Part shown: piece after piece, positions 22,244 to 33,985 of the stretch
How the letters are laid out: the number at the start of each line of letters is the position of its first letter
Position numbering within the stretch: position 1 is the first letter of the stretch
Source of the DNA: Nakataea oryzae
Lineage: Eukaryota; Ascomycota; Sordariomycetes; Magnaporthales; Magnaporthaceae
Assembly (NCBI GenBank): GCA_003049435.1
Contig: PYSQ01000057.1
Coordinates: 36,396-100,395 of the forward strand
Length of the DNA: 64,000 nucleotides
Direction: 5' to 3'
Translations under genes and position numbers: made by a program
Notes under the pieces: model-generated
Seen by the model: only the letters and a program-made list of their open reading frames with translations
Told to the model about the DNA's origin: nothing
Databases searched by the model: none

Positions 22244-24007
22244 CTTGTAAGTGTGATCTGGTGTGTCGGCGTGCTATGCGGGGTTGGTTGTTGTAGAGAT
22301 CGCGTGCAACGGGGAAAAAGGAAATGGGTATTCTTGCGCGTAGATAGAAAAGGAAAAGGAAATTGAGTGAAGTGATCTGGTTTGTTCAACGGCAGATCGA
22401 GTGAGAGCGTAGAACAGTTGCTCTCTTAAATGCAGTCCTGGAGGGCAATGCAGGAGGGGCAGTGGTTGGCGGGGCAGGCTTTTGGGCAGAAGGTTCGAGA
22501 AGAGGTAGAATATCCGCCCCACCACAGTGAAGCTGCAGGAAGCTTGCGGAAATCGCTAGGCCGACACCTATTGGGCCCGCGGCGGCCACGCCCCACCGCC
22601 TCCAGGCACGCACAATTCGGGCAGGGACGAGGCTCAACCGGCAGCGCCCAGCCACTTCTAGCCACGTCCAGCAGTGTCCAGAGCCTTCCAGCGGGTGCCG
22701 CTTTCGCTATGCGCACGCCCTCGCCCTCGCAAGGCACCCCGTCCACCGGCGCAGTTGGAATGGATGACGAAGGAGGGCGAAAATCAGATCCCTGCCAATG
22801 TTTCTCGTCTCGATCTGCCCGTCCGGCCTGGCAACCCTAGCAAACCTGCGGCTATCCATGTAACCCTTCAGAGAATTTTTTCTCACGGTTGCTCGCTTGC
22901 GTTGGGCTTTTCGGTTCCGTCGCCGCTTGCAGTGGAGAGTCGACGTGGTTGGTCTTTGATGGCAGCCAATAGCCTGTTTGCCACACAAGAAAGGCCCTAA
23001 TTTGCTTGAAGTCCACCAGGCTCTGGCAACCGGTAGCTGCCGATAGAAGCTACCTACGTACCTCGCGAGCTGCAAAATGTCGCCGAGTCTGAGAACCCCT
23101 GGGCTCGCCAGGTTCATGCTCCCAAATCCGGACACCGGATCACTCGAGCAGCAGTTTCCCTAGCCTTCTGCGGGGCCCGAACATCCCATCCTGATGAGGA
23201 ATCGAAAGACTGCGTAGCCAGCCGTCATGTTCGTCGGACTGCTTCTTGACGCTTCCAAACCCAGATTTGTGGAGTTGGCGAATGGAGGGATGAACAGGGA
23301 AGCTTCCGTGTATCAAGCCCACGGGCCTGATCCCACCCCGTGCCAGTAGCTTCACTTGCTTTCTGCAATTTTCTTTCGTCACCGCCCCTTGATGCCTGAC
23401 GAAGTCCAAGCCTTGAGCCCGGGAGCCCAGAATGGAGGCCGCAGGGGCTGGATAGGATTGATAGCACAGAAGCCCCGCCTCCCGGGACGGGATGGGATGA
23501 GCTGAGAGCTGCACCCCACCACGAGGCATATTCTTGAGGCATGCAGTTACATACATAGCTTGACTTGGTAAGGCCCGCCCTTGCACCTGTGCATAGCTTC
23601 AGAAACAAATCTGGATGGAGCTGCATCGGTGAGAGGAACTGGGTATGAAAAGAGGTCTGCACAAAGGAGTGGCCTAGCCTAGGAAGTTGAACAATGCCAC
23701 AAAAAGCTTCAAAGAACTACTGTTCGCGGGGATGGAATCTGATATGAACCAGTAGAGGGCACCGGCAACATGCAGGAACCTAGCAATACAGCCGCGGGGA
23801 TGACAATTGCGGAGGTGCCAGCAAGGTGGAGCAGACGTGTGTGTGGGAGCTGTAGGTAGGTAAGCTCGACTTTGAGGATTTGAAACAGCACTGGATGACG
23901 AGCAGCCAACGTTAACTCATCTCATATCACGACCTCGCCCATTGAGAGCCCTACAAAGATAACGCAACTGTAGTTTCCCGATAGCAGTGCCTGTCAATCC
24001 GAACGCC
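22244..24007. other. HSP70 upstream region and dienelactone hydrolase 5' flank
   Basis: This 1.76-kb region separates two divergent start codons. Besides the heat-shock element it holds CT/GA-rich sequence near the HSP70 ATG and an AGGGG stress-type element at 22455-22459. Frames such as 23140-23586 (-) carry no recognisable domain. Confidence 0.55.
22489..22501 (-). promoter_or_regulatory. Heat-shock element (three perfect nGAAn units)
   Basis: The sequence GAAGGTTCGAGAA has three alternating GAA/TTC/GAA units with exact 2-bp spacing, the binding pattern of an Hsf trimer. A second, weaker copy (GAAGCTTGCGGAA, one mismatch in the middle unit) lies at 22539-22551. Both are 245-310 bp upstream of the HSP70 ATG. 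Confidence 0.75.
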
Positions 24008-25392
24008 ATGTTGATCCAGGAGAGTCATGCCGACGTCCAGACGAGCGTCAATGGCGTCGAGTCGACGATGAGTGAGCGGTGCCGTCATGCGCCAACAACC
24101 CGACCGCGCCATGCCTCTGACCGCGCTGCTTTTGGCCAGGGATCTTCCTCTTCCACCCGACCATTCCACAGTATCCCAATGCGTAAGGTTCCCGCTGCTG
24201 GCTGCTGAGCCGTAGAAAAAAAGATAAAAATAAACGGTGCGCTGCAGCCTGCTAATGCACATATCCCCTGCAGCCGCTTCCCCGGAGTCGCCCTCTTCAG
24301 CGAGATCTACCAGGGTGCGTTGCGCGAGAACACTTTTTTGTTTTGCTGCGTGAGCTGCCAGATCTAGTCTGGGGCCCTGGAGACGCGCTCCCGCAACGCG
24401 TGGCAGGCTCGGCCTCACCATGCTGATGACTGGATGCGCATGCGTGTGACGTGGAATGCACCTGCAGTGACCGGCCCTGTCGCGCGCTTTGCCCGCCAGA
24501 TCGCCGGCCAGGGATACATCGTCGCGGCGCCGAGCAGCTACCACGACTTCACGGGACCCGAGCCGCTCGCCTACGATGTTCCCGGCACGGACAAGGGGAA
24601 CCAGTGGAAGGTTGAGAAGGTATGCTTGCACCTGCCTGGAAACAAGAAGAAAAAACGATACTACAGGACGGCTTTAGCTGATGGAGGGGTTTTGCTAGAC
24701 CCTGGAGTCGTACGACGAGGATTCCCGCAAGACGGTGGACTACCTCCTCTCCCTCCCGACCTGCTCTGGTCGTATCGGGGCCACGGGCATGTGTCTGGGC
24801 GGCCATCTCGCGTTGAGAGCCAGCGTAAGTCTGCAGGCGGGCCTGCATGTAGTGTGAAAACACGACAGAGGGAGAATGTGGGAGAGAGACATATTCAGCT
24901 CTCACTCTAGGAAACAAAGATCAAAGCTAAAGCCAACCATCCCACTCCGACCAGCTCGACCCCCGCGTCTCGGCCTGCGTCAACTACTTCGCAACCGACG
25001 TGCACTCACGCACCCTGGGCCCTTACGACGCGCCCAACACATCCGCCGTGGCCCCCTCGGCCGACTCCAACCACACAGTCGACCAGTTCGCCAAGCTCGG
25101 GGCGTCCGGGTGCGAGGTGGCCATGGTATTCGGCGTCAAGGACACGCACGTCCCCGACGCGGGCCGCGACCTGATCCGGCTCAAGCTGCGCCAGGCCGGC
25201 GTCGTCTTCAGCTTCTACGAGTTCGCCTGGGCCCAGCACGCCTTCATCCGCGACGAGCTGAGCAAGGGCCGCTACGACCCGGCCATCACAAAGGTCTGCT
25301 TCGAGGTCCTGCTCGAGCTGTTTGGCCGTGTGCTCAAGACGGACCTGGGCGCCCATGACGGCTCGGTCCATAAGGTGGAGCATGTTTGTTAG
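24008..25392 (+). CDS. Dienelactone hydrolase-family protein, six exons
   Basis: Exons: 24008-24071, 24140-24182, 24274-24314, 24468-24619, 24699-24824 and 24955-25392; total 864 nt, 287 residues. The junctions rebuild the family sequence, e.g. STM-R-IFLFHP, PNA-RFPGV and IYQ-V-TGPVA, and branch sites (gctaatg, ctgatga) precede acceptors 2 and 3. The alpha/beta-hydrolase triad is Cys132 (GMCLGG), Asp205 (FGVKDTHVP) and His237 (AQHAFIRDE). The family opens lactone rings or related esters; bacterial relatives act on dienelactone from chloroaromatics, while fungal substrates are mostly unknown. A short insertion at about 165-185 lengthens the loop after CVNYF. No signal peptide is present, so it is cytosolic. 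It converges on the zinc-cluster regulator gene. Confidence 0.88.
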
Positions 25393-25819
25393 GACTCTGC
25401 GCCGAGGGACTTTGGGTGGACGGCTGTGTGTTATGGGAAAAGCCATCTCCTGATGCTGGTTTCCTATACGGAGAACCAACTCCGAAGTTGAAAGTGAGTT
25501 CGGAATCGAGAACCGAGTTGCATGGCTGGCATCCATATCCAGGAATGATTAGGAGAAAAGACGCCTCGAATGGGCAGTTTCCACTTGACAATCATCAATT
25601 TGCAGCTGTAATTCAAAGTGAACACCGCTGGAGTAAAAAGAGACAGAGAGGGAGAAAGTCAGAGGGAGTGTGTGAGAAATACAAACAAGAGATCCAGAGA
25701 CCAGGTATTTTGTTTTGTTTTGATCCAGACCGTTGCGCCTTCACCCCAAACCCTCACGCCCCGTACCAAACACCCATTACATACCAGGTATCTACAACCG
25801 CAGCAAAAGTTCAAATCCC
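25393..25819. other. Convergent 3' intergenic region, no gene seen
   Basis: This 427-bp stretch separates the stops of the dienelactone hydrolase (+) and the zinc-cluster factor (-). Nothing recognisable was found. Confidence 0.6.
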
Positions 25820-28800
25820 TTAGCCAAACACGACATTCACGCCCATATCCTCGCTCACCCTCCTCCACATGTCGATCCCGTTCCGCCTGTCGCCGGGGAC
25901 GGCGAACTCGGACATGCGACGCGACGACGGCCGCCTCGACGCCTCCCCGCCGTGGCCGTGGCCGTGGCTGTGCCGGCGTCCGCCGAACCCGCCGGCGCTG
26001 GCATAGTCAGCCACGTTACAGCCATCCACGTCCACAAAGTCCGCCCCGTCGTCGTCAACCCCCCTGCCTTCCTCAACAGCCCTGCCCTCGTCGTCGTCAC
26101 CCGCAGCGCCGAGGAACAGGTCGGCGCGGCGCCAGACCTCGCGCACAATCTCCCAGGCACGCTCGATGTTTGTCATGCCCTGGCGACGGTCGATGGCGGC
26201 GAAGACACGCTCGGCGATGGCGCGATCGTCGGCGCCGCGTGCCTCGCAGGCAGCCGCGAACAGCGGCCACAGCAGCGCGCCCATGGGTCCGCCGTGCTCG
26301 ACCGTGGCGGCGCAGTGGCGGAGCGCCAGGCGCGCGTGCCGCTGAACCAGCGGGTGGCCGCCCGGCCTCAAGTGCACGGAGCGGTACAGGTACACCAGGG
26401 CCGAGTGGCGGTAGGCCAGGGCGTTGTTGAGGATCGAGTGCAAGCGGGCCGAGTCGCTTGTCGAAGAGGACGAGGACGAGGAAGTGGATGTGGACGAATC
26501 GGAGGAGGAGGAGGAGGCCGGCGTCGCAACGTTGCCCGGCGATGGCGCTTCCTGGTTGAGTGGACCGTCGGGGTTGAAGTCTTCCGGGAGGCGGCTGCTG
26601 CCTGCACCCATATCCATTCTGCATGTGTCAAGACCGCCACCAAGAGTCGTTTCATCGCCAAGACCACCCACTCTCTCGTGGCTCCCCTGCCTCTGGCCAT
26701 CATAGGCTGTGGGGGTGGGAGACATGACCCTGCGCAGCCTAGTCGGGTCGCCATTTTCAAATTCCGAGTCCAGCACCCATCCGGACGGTGGGGAGGGGCT
26801 CCAGCCAAGCAGGGCCGCCTCGACAGCAGAGGCCGTGGACTCGAACTCGGTCCGGAGCACAGCGACTTTGGCGGGGTGGCCGGCGGCGCGAGCGGCATCG
26901 AGGTCAGATCGGAGGGCGAGGAGGCCTGAGAGCCGGTGGATGATGGGCCAGAGCGTCGTCGACATTCCCAGGAGCGTATCGACGTTGTTGAGCGGCGACG
27001 CGGCGGGCGCACCCACCGGCGGGAACGGTAGCAGGCAGCCCGCCGCTGGTGCCGTCGAGAGAGGGGCGGTGCCCAACGAGAGTGCCGCAATCACATCATA
27101 GAAGCGGAAGGCCTGCAAAGGAGCAAGAGTCAGAATAAAATTTGAGCCACATTGCAAGCGCCCAGAATGCCCGCCGGGGAAAGGGGGGCTGGCTGGGATA
27201 TCATGTCACTGACCCGCTCCAAGAAGACCCCAGTCGAGTCCAGCGGTTCGGGATTCGAACACATAACGGTGAGAGCGCCTTTTAGGTGACCCTCTATTAT
27301 GTTTGTGCGACTCCTTTGCACGAGCTGGTATTCCACGTAAATGCGCAAAGTCAGCCGAGTTCCAGCATAGCTGCTGCATCCATGCAATCGATGGGGCTAG
27401 AGCAGATACTCACAACTTCGTAGTACACCAAGAGTATGATTGCAGCCAGCACCTGGTTCTTGTTGACCTTGCCGTTGCTGGGCTGGATTAGCTTGGACAG
27501 ACCCTGGATGGCGCGGTGGTGATAGTAAAACGAGCGCTGGCGGCCCTCGATGTCGACGCCCCTGTGCTCCAAGTGCGCGCTGGCAAGCGCGTAGACGGCA
27601 TCCGCCACGGGAGACGTCGCCCCGGCCGCCGATGGTACCAGCGCGCCCGTCGTGCCCGTGGCCATCAGGGGCAGGACGAGCTGCTGGAACGGGTTGCCCG
27701 TCTCCTCGCGGAAGACAATCAGGTGCGACAGCACGTTGCAGAAGTGGTCCACCAGCATCCTCCGGCCAGGCTGTTCTGAAAACTCAGAGAAGGCCGGGGC
27801 GCAGAACTCGAGCAGCGGCGATCTGACGGACGGCGCACCCGCCGTCATGGCCATGGGGGCCGGACCCCCGAAGCGGCGGCCGGCGTGATGCTCGTGGTGC
27901 TGTCGTTGCCTGTGGTGGTGAGGTGTGACGACAGCTGTGCTTGGTGGCGCATCTGCCTTTATTGTGCTTGTTGACACCGTCGACGCAAACGAGCCTTTCC
28001 GGTCGGCATGCTGCTCCATCCCGATAGATCCCACGACCAAGTTGACCTCGTCACCTTCGTCGTCGTATGCACCGCCGTTGCCGCTCATCTCAACGGTGGG
28101 CGACAACAGCATACCACCGCCGCCACCGCCCATGATATCCCCGTGCCGCATGGGCGGCGGCACCAGCGACGCGATATCAAAGCCGTCCTCGAGCGGGGAG
28201 AATATGGGCATGTCTGAGGCGTCGTCCGAGGAGCCGCCCTCGTCAAATACCAGGGAGCCGGGCCTCCACGCTGTGTGGTACACATTGCTGTGCTGCACCC
28301 AGCTCTGCCTAATTCCGTCGGGGTAGTAGTTGCCGCCGGTATCGGCATCGGCCAGCTCGTAGTCGTCGTCGTCGTCGTCGTCGTCGTCGTAGCAGTCGTC
28401 ATACTCGCTGCCCGGAACCTGCAGCGGCCTCGGGAAGTGGTCGACAGGGACGCCGCTGGCCCTGTTGGTTGCCATGTTTCCCGAAGCGCCTTCTCTCCCA
28501 GCTGAGTCGGTGGTCGTGGTCGATTCGGTGGCAGAGGAGACAACATAGTCGCGCTTCCGGCGCTGGCGAGGCCGGACCGGCTCGTAGACGCAGACACCTC
28601 CACGCTCGGCGCAGCGCGCGCACTTGGGGCGCTCCTCATCACATTTCTTTTTCTGCAGTTTCGCCCGATCAGTGGCTAGGTTAGCTACGTATCCTTGTTT
28701 TGATTTGTTCTTTTTTCCCCTAGCGATGCGGCCGAGTCGAGGGGCTTGTGCATCCTCCCACGCATGTTGACCGACCTTTTCTTTGCTGTTGGGTTGGGCG

Positions 28801-29151
28801 TCGCAGAGGTCAGCAGTGCACTCAAGCCACGCACATGCGCTGATTGGGGGACTTTTTCTGGCGCCGTGTCCCGCCAAAGAACAGCGCCGCCTCCGGGGTC
28901 GTCGCTTCAGGCTTCCAGCAGACGCGATCCGGTTGCCATAAACAGGAATACATACCACGAGGTACAGCCTGCATATATGGGTTCAGCAGGTCCCGACAGG
29001 ACGGGTTGGCCACATGGTTAGCAAGGAAGCGCCTTGGGACGACAGGACCCCCGGAGCAGGCGACTCTGTTGGCTAACAGGAGCCACAACTCACCGGCTCT
29101 TGAGCGCCGCTTGGGAGCCTTGGGTGCGGCGAGCTTGGTGAAGAGCAGCAT
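25820..29151 (-). CDS. Zn(II)2Cys6 transcription factor with Fungal_trans_2-type body
   Basis: Proposed exons: 29151-29094, 28968-28956 (13 nt), 28785-28776 (10 nt), 28652-27414, 27324-27214 and 27112-25820; 2,724 nt, 907 residues. The joined N-terminus gives six cysteines at 21, 24, 31, 38, 41 and 48, i.e. C-x2-C-x6-C-x6-C-x2-C-x6-C, followed by the basic stretch RPRQRRKRD. Within the open frames alone only the last four cysteines are found. Exon 5 encodes the conserved EGHLKGAL segment and exon 6 continues with AFRFYDVIAALS, the body typical of fungal regulators of this class. Aspartate, serine and His-Gly runs are low-complexity linkers. It should act in the nucleus; its targets are unknown. 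The adjacent dienelactone hydrolase is a candidate. Confidence 0.82.
28362..28390. repeat. GTC trinucleotide run coding for an aspartate tract
   Basis: About nine GAC codons on the minus strand give nine consecutive Asp in the zinc-cluster factor. The run is prone to length variation between strains. Confidence 0.85.
28776..28968 (-). other. Two microexons (13 nt and 10 nt) completing the zinc cluster
   Basis: Exon 28968-28956 (GCTGTACCTCGTG) is flanked by tatatgcag and gtatgt. Exon 28785-28776 (CAAAGAAAAG) is flanked by ccaacag and gtcggt. Together with exon 1 (ending ...RSRAG) and exon 4 (starting KKKCDEE) they give G-C-T-S-C-K-E-K-K-K-K-C with the exact two- and six-residue spacings. In a manual scan of the interval I found no other AG-10nt-GT segment that gives this spacing. 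The donor gtcggt is weak, so the second microexon is less certain. Confidence 0.6.
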
Positions 29152-29457
29152 GGCGAGCGGCGAGAGGGGAACTCGGATTTGGGCGGCTCAGGCGTCGTGC
29201 TCTCGCTCGATCACCATCTATGTGGTCATGCCACGCGCGTTGGAACAAAAATGCGCATGCGCTGCAGGCGACCGTCGGCCGGTGACGGGTCAGTTCGCCC
29301 GCCGGGCAGCTGGGTGTGCAGGCCGGGTGGAAACCTGTAGGCGATAGGGCCAGACGCGACGGCGGGAGGGGTTTGCAGCGAGCGACAGTGGGAAATGGAG
29401 TCAGGGATTCAGTCGGAGCAGCAGTAACCAGGTCTAGCAGCAGAAGCAGAGGCAGAA

Positions 29458-29484
29458 GCAGCAGCAGCAGCAGCAGCAGCAGCA
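29458..29484. repeat. (GCA)n microsatellite
   Basis: About nine GCA units in the upstream flank of the zinc-cluster factor gene. Confidence 0.9.
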
Positions 29485-31337
29485 TTCGCATGTATGAAGA
29501 ACAAAGACACGACGGGGGCGCCGCTTCTCCGTTTTTTTTACGAATAACAATCCCCCATCTCTCGCCCACCACAGTCCGGCTGGGCGTGTGGGCTAAAAAG
29601 GGTCATCAGCCAGCCAGCCAGCGGGGAGCGCGCAGCCCAGACAGCGAGCACACATGGCCTCGTGTCTAGGCTGGCCGCTCCCCGCTTTGCCCGACATGGT
29701 AGTTGGGTAGTCTCGTCCCCTTCTCCTTCGTCACTGGCGGATGGGTCGCCCTCTTGGAGCCCGCGGTCAAGTGACATGGCGCCCTTGCCTCCGCACGCAG
29801 GGTTTGTTCTGGACCGGCTTGGGGTTGATAAAAAAGGGAGCGAGAAAAGAGGAGGTCGCGCGCCGCCCGCTCATTCAACCGGTGGAGAATTTGCGGGGTA
29901 GCATTGGAGGGAAAACTGGAGGAAACCCCTGCGAGGGGCCCGGCGCTCGGCTGAGGTGGGATTGACGGCTAGGCCTGAAAAAATAGGGGAGCACACGTGG
30001 ACAGGGGTGGAGGGGTCGAGCGGTCGCGAACCGAGTCGGGCCGGGGGTGAGGGAGAAGGCGCGCAGCAGCAGCAGCAGTAGCGGCGCAGACAACTGAGCT
30101 CAGCCGACGGGTTCTGGAGTCGAGCGGTCGTGCTTGGCCTGGCACCTTCCATGACTGCACGACTGCCTGCACTGCCACTACCCAAAGCAGCCGGGCGCAA
30201 CCTAGGTGAGGACGAGGCCAGTCCCATTGGCCACCCCCAAGACCCCCAAGACCCAAGACCCCCAACACCAGTAGCAATGGCCAAACTCTACTGCAGCGCC
30301 GCCTGCACACCGAGGCGGGCGGGTGGCGGCATACTCTGCCCGCCATTGACGTGCTTTCCCCAGAATCCAGTGGCCTACCGTGGTGTCGGCCTGTGCCGGT
30401 TCGGGCAGCTCCCTCGCCCATCCCTGCGCCCTCCTCTCCACCGCATAACACGAACCCATCACCTGCGCCGCCGCCCAATTTCGGGCTCGATGCCTGGACC
30501 CAGACCGACCTGCTCAGTACGGTATAGCCCACCGCTCTGCCGTCATCTCCGCCTGGCCCCCAAAGTTTTTCCGCCTGCTTCATCGCCTTCTTGGCCAGTG
30601 GCGGGTTCCCCACGCGCCCTCACGTGACCGCAGTCTCCCCCCGAGCGCGAGGCGAGGGGGAGCCATGCCGCGGTGGCGGTCCTTTTTACTGTGGATTAAT
30701 TAACTGACTGGGATGGATCCTGCTTGACCCCCATAACCAGACGCAGGCACCAACCAACAGAGATTCACGCCCTGGGTTAGGCCTCAGTAACCAAACTTCG
30801 TCGCCAAGGCTACATATCATGAAACGGAGGGGCATGCATCTCAATCCTTCCAACTTCCTGTCATCTGCCGTGTCTCAATTGCCACGGGCTGGGTCTCGGA
30901 CGGACTGTTTGCGGCTGTCCTTGGCTGCTGCTTCGCCCGGCAGTTCCGGTTTACCTATTCTCCTGTTCCGCCTGTGCAGGTAGGACCTCTCTCGCCTCTC
31001 CGCCGGTGACTGGCGACTGGTGGTGGTGGTGGTGGAGGTATCATCATCAGCGGGTCCTTCTCCAGCATCGAGATTTCCCACTCGTCAACCCTCGGGCGGC
31101 CCCGGATTTCCCAAACATGTGATAGTCTCTGTGTGCAGACCGAGCAGACTTCGGTACCGCTCGACGTCCCGACAGGCTTCTTGTCGATCGCAACGGTGAA
31201 AACTGTCTATGGCGTCAGAACATTGCTTTTCCCAACTACGCGCTTCTTGCATAAGAACGAGCCTAGTCCGTCCAAGAAGCAACTACACATCTGCACCCCA
31301 GCGCCTCCCCCAACACTGTTGGGCGTTATGCCGATGC

Positions 31338-31760
31338 CTAGTTGGTGCCCTCGATCCCCATCCTGTGGCCGGAGCTGTAGATCGGCCGGTGTATAGATCG
31401 CGTCGTTGCTGGAAAAAGGACGACGGCTTCCGGGCGACCCGGAGACATCGAGGGCACAAGGCAGCAGATGCCCTGCCAGCGCATGGCTATTTCTTGTTGA
31501 CCAGGTTCGGAAACATGGATGTTGCCTGGTCCATTCCAAAGCTTATCGCTGCCACCGGTACCTATCATGTCGTCCCCAATCTTCCCCTCGAGCTCGACCT
31601 CCACATCCAAGTCGTCTATCTAGCCCGCCCACGTCACGGTCACGACGCAAATTTCCCAGCCGTTTCCGGTGGTGGGTCGAACAATCTCAGAGTAGCCGCC
31701 GGCTCCAGGGGACGTGATAACCCACAAGGAATATGTGCCTACTATTCTGGAATCCATTGG
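31338..31760 (-). pseudogene. Possible decayed coding segment, family unknown
   Basis: On the minus strand one frame reads protein-like on both sides of an in-frame TAG at 31620-31622. The upstream part includes TYSLWVITSPGAGGYSEIV and GNGWEICVVTVTWAG; the downstream part includes DLDVEVELEGKIGDDMIG and DKLWNGPGNIHVS. The alternation of hydrophobic and polar residues looks like beta strands. I recognise no family. It could be a broken gene, an unspliced exon pair or chance. Confidence 0.2.
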
Positions 31761-33985
31761 GAGAGAGCATCGTACCCCCAGCCTCTACCTGTTTAGTAAC
31801 TTCTTACAAAGGCATTCTGGGTGATTGCTGTACCGCCTTTTTTGTCCATATTCCCCTCACACGGAAAATCATGATAGATTTCCGTCGTCTCACTCACTCC
31901 TTGGCTTTCGCTCCGCATTGGTCGACCTCGCACAGGAAGCAGGTCGTCTTGGCTGTGGTATCCCCGCTTTCCTTTAGAGATGGCTGTTTCACAGGTAGCT
32001 TTTGCTGGACGCTCGCCCCGGCCTTCGCCACTCGACAAGATTCCCGAGGACCATGCTGAAGTTCGAGCGGGTGTAGTTTCACTACCACCAAGGTCATAAA
32101 TTTGGACGGTGTACAGTCAACAAAATCTTGAAGATGCTGGCAGAGACCTGGACAAAGACCAGGCGTACGAAACACTCATACTACCGAGTTTGTTTCTCTC
32201 ATGTCTCTTCCGCATGGGAATAGCGTGATCACGTTTGAGCGAGAAAGTACGAGTCTTCTTGCCACGATGGGTCAATGAAGGTCTTTATAATTACTTAGTA
32301 TGGAGACCTCTTCGCTCTGTTTTACCCGTGAATAGCCGCAAAGCAGATTCTGTGTCGAGTGAATCATTACGCCATACTGGAGCTGAGCCGGGACAATGCA
32401 ATGTAAGTCATGCGGCAGCCTACCATCCTCCGCCCTATTTAGAGCGTAAGTGTTCGAAGAGGGGGCATATCTGTACGAATGTGGTCTCGGTGACTCGACC
32501 GTCCACAATGCGCAGAGTAAGCTTGTCCTCTGCCTCGATAGCCCCCTTCATCGATATACTGACAGAAGAACTTGGTACATTAATCCGCGAACCTGTTTGG
32601 TGCGCTTATAGAAATCTAGTATCGGTGCCGACTCAGCACACAACTTCGACAAGCCTCCCACCCATGCCGGCCTCTACTACGACAATGCCTCACAAAAACA
32701 GGGCTCACGGACAAGAATCCTCGTAGGCCAAGACGCCGGGTCTCACTTGACGCAGACCAAACGCTTGAATTTATCGTTGCCTCCGCCAGCTAGGATGGAG
32801 GTAGAGTGTGCAGTATGCCATGCTCGTTCAAGTCTTTTATCGGCTGAGATTTTGTCACACTCAGTTCTCGCTTCCCGTAGCCAGGCCCAGCAGACCGAGG
32901 GACACCTCTGTGGCGCTTTATAGACTGAGCTGAAGCCGCTTGGGTCCCGGAGCTGAGCTGTGGTGCGAGAAAGACTAACAAGCATCCAATGAAGCCCTTA
33001 AGCCTGGGATGCGATATGCAGCTCGACGGTAGTTCCAGGCATGGTAGTATAACACATGTCGAGCTCGTAGGCCCGGTGAGCATATGAGCAAAGGTCACAG
33101 AATGGAAACCTCTGCGAGAACTTCTTGACAGGATCTGATAGAAAGGCTTATGTGGAGGAGTCCAAGAGGTGCCTTGCAGCCGGCAGAGGCCGCAGTGGCC
33201 GCATGTGCCCCAAGCCTCGGCGGGCTTCCGAGTAGGCGCGGCTCGGCGTGGTACAGTAGGATAGCTACCTGGAACCGGCGAGGCTGTCGCTGCACAAGTC
33301 CATGTGAGGTTCGCCCACGCTCATGGACTAGGTGCAGGTCGCGGTATATGGATGTGTTGACTGCCACGACTTCAAAGTCGGCCCACCAAGCCCATGGACA
33401 GTTCGAATCCGAAAGCACTTATAGTATTCTGCAGCCTGCCAGAGCTGGCATTCAGGACCGCCCAGTCCCAACATCCGATAAAATGGCCCCAAGACAAGCC
33501 GCACTGCACCGCATTGAAGGTGAAGCACCGCAGCTACAGCCACTGTTTCTTGACCGTATATACCATTCACGCGTCCAGCTATCCTGCATCATCTGGCGAG
33601 CCGCGAGGTGTACATGTGTCTGTTTGCCAACCCTGTCTACCGCCCACAATGGCCTTTTTGAGCGCCGGGTTCCATCGATGTGCCAGTCCAGTGCCATCGT
33701 TGCTTGGGTTGAGCGAGGCCCTGGCGACGGAAATGCCATACTGACAATCTAAAAAGTAATAACAGAATATTCGAAAGAAAGAGGAAAATATCAAACGCAA
33801 AAGAAATAAGTGCGACGGCAGTATTAACACAAGAAAAAAGAAACAAAAGAGCCAGTCCTCCAAATCATTCAACGCCAGTCCGGACTCCGCGAGACCAAGC
33901 ATCGAGCATCGAGAACCGTATATCAAGTATTAGCATCGCTTCAAGTCGGTAAAGCCTATCGTTCGCCAACCACCAAATTCACTGT

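Larger units (their letters stand above)
29152..33985. other. Gene-poor block of 4.8 kb
   Basis: It contains the promoter of the zinc-cluster factor and the 3' flank of INO80. None of the open frames has a recognisable domain; several overlap on both strands with arginine/serine/proline-rich translations typical of GC-rich non-coding DNA. Microsatellites occur at 29458-29484 and near 31018-31040. A decayed-looking frame is listed separately. Confidence 0.5.

Noticed and set aside
27220..27310. tRNA-like T-loop (GTTCGAATCC) on the minus strand
   Set aside because: No T-stem or acceptor pairing forms, and the bases lie inside exon 5 of the zinc-cluster factor, where they encode conserved residues.
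29969..30627. Overlapping frames on both strands
   Set aside because: Both are low-complexity, proline/arginine/serine-rich and contradict each other; no motif.
33340..33440. tRNA-like stem and GTTCGAATCC on the plus strand
   Set aside because: An anticodon-like hairpin exists, but the acceptor and T arms do not pair.
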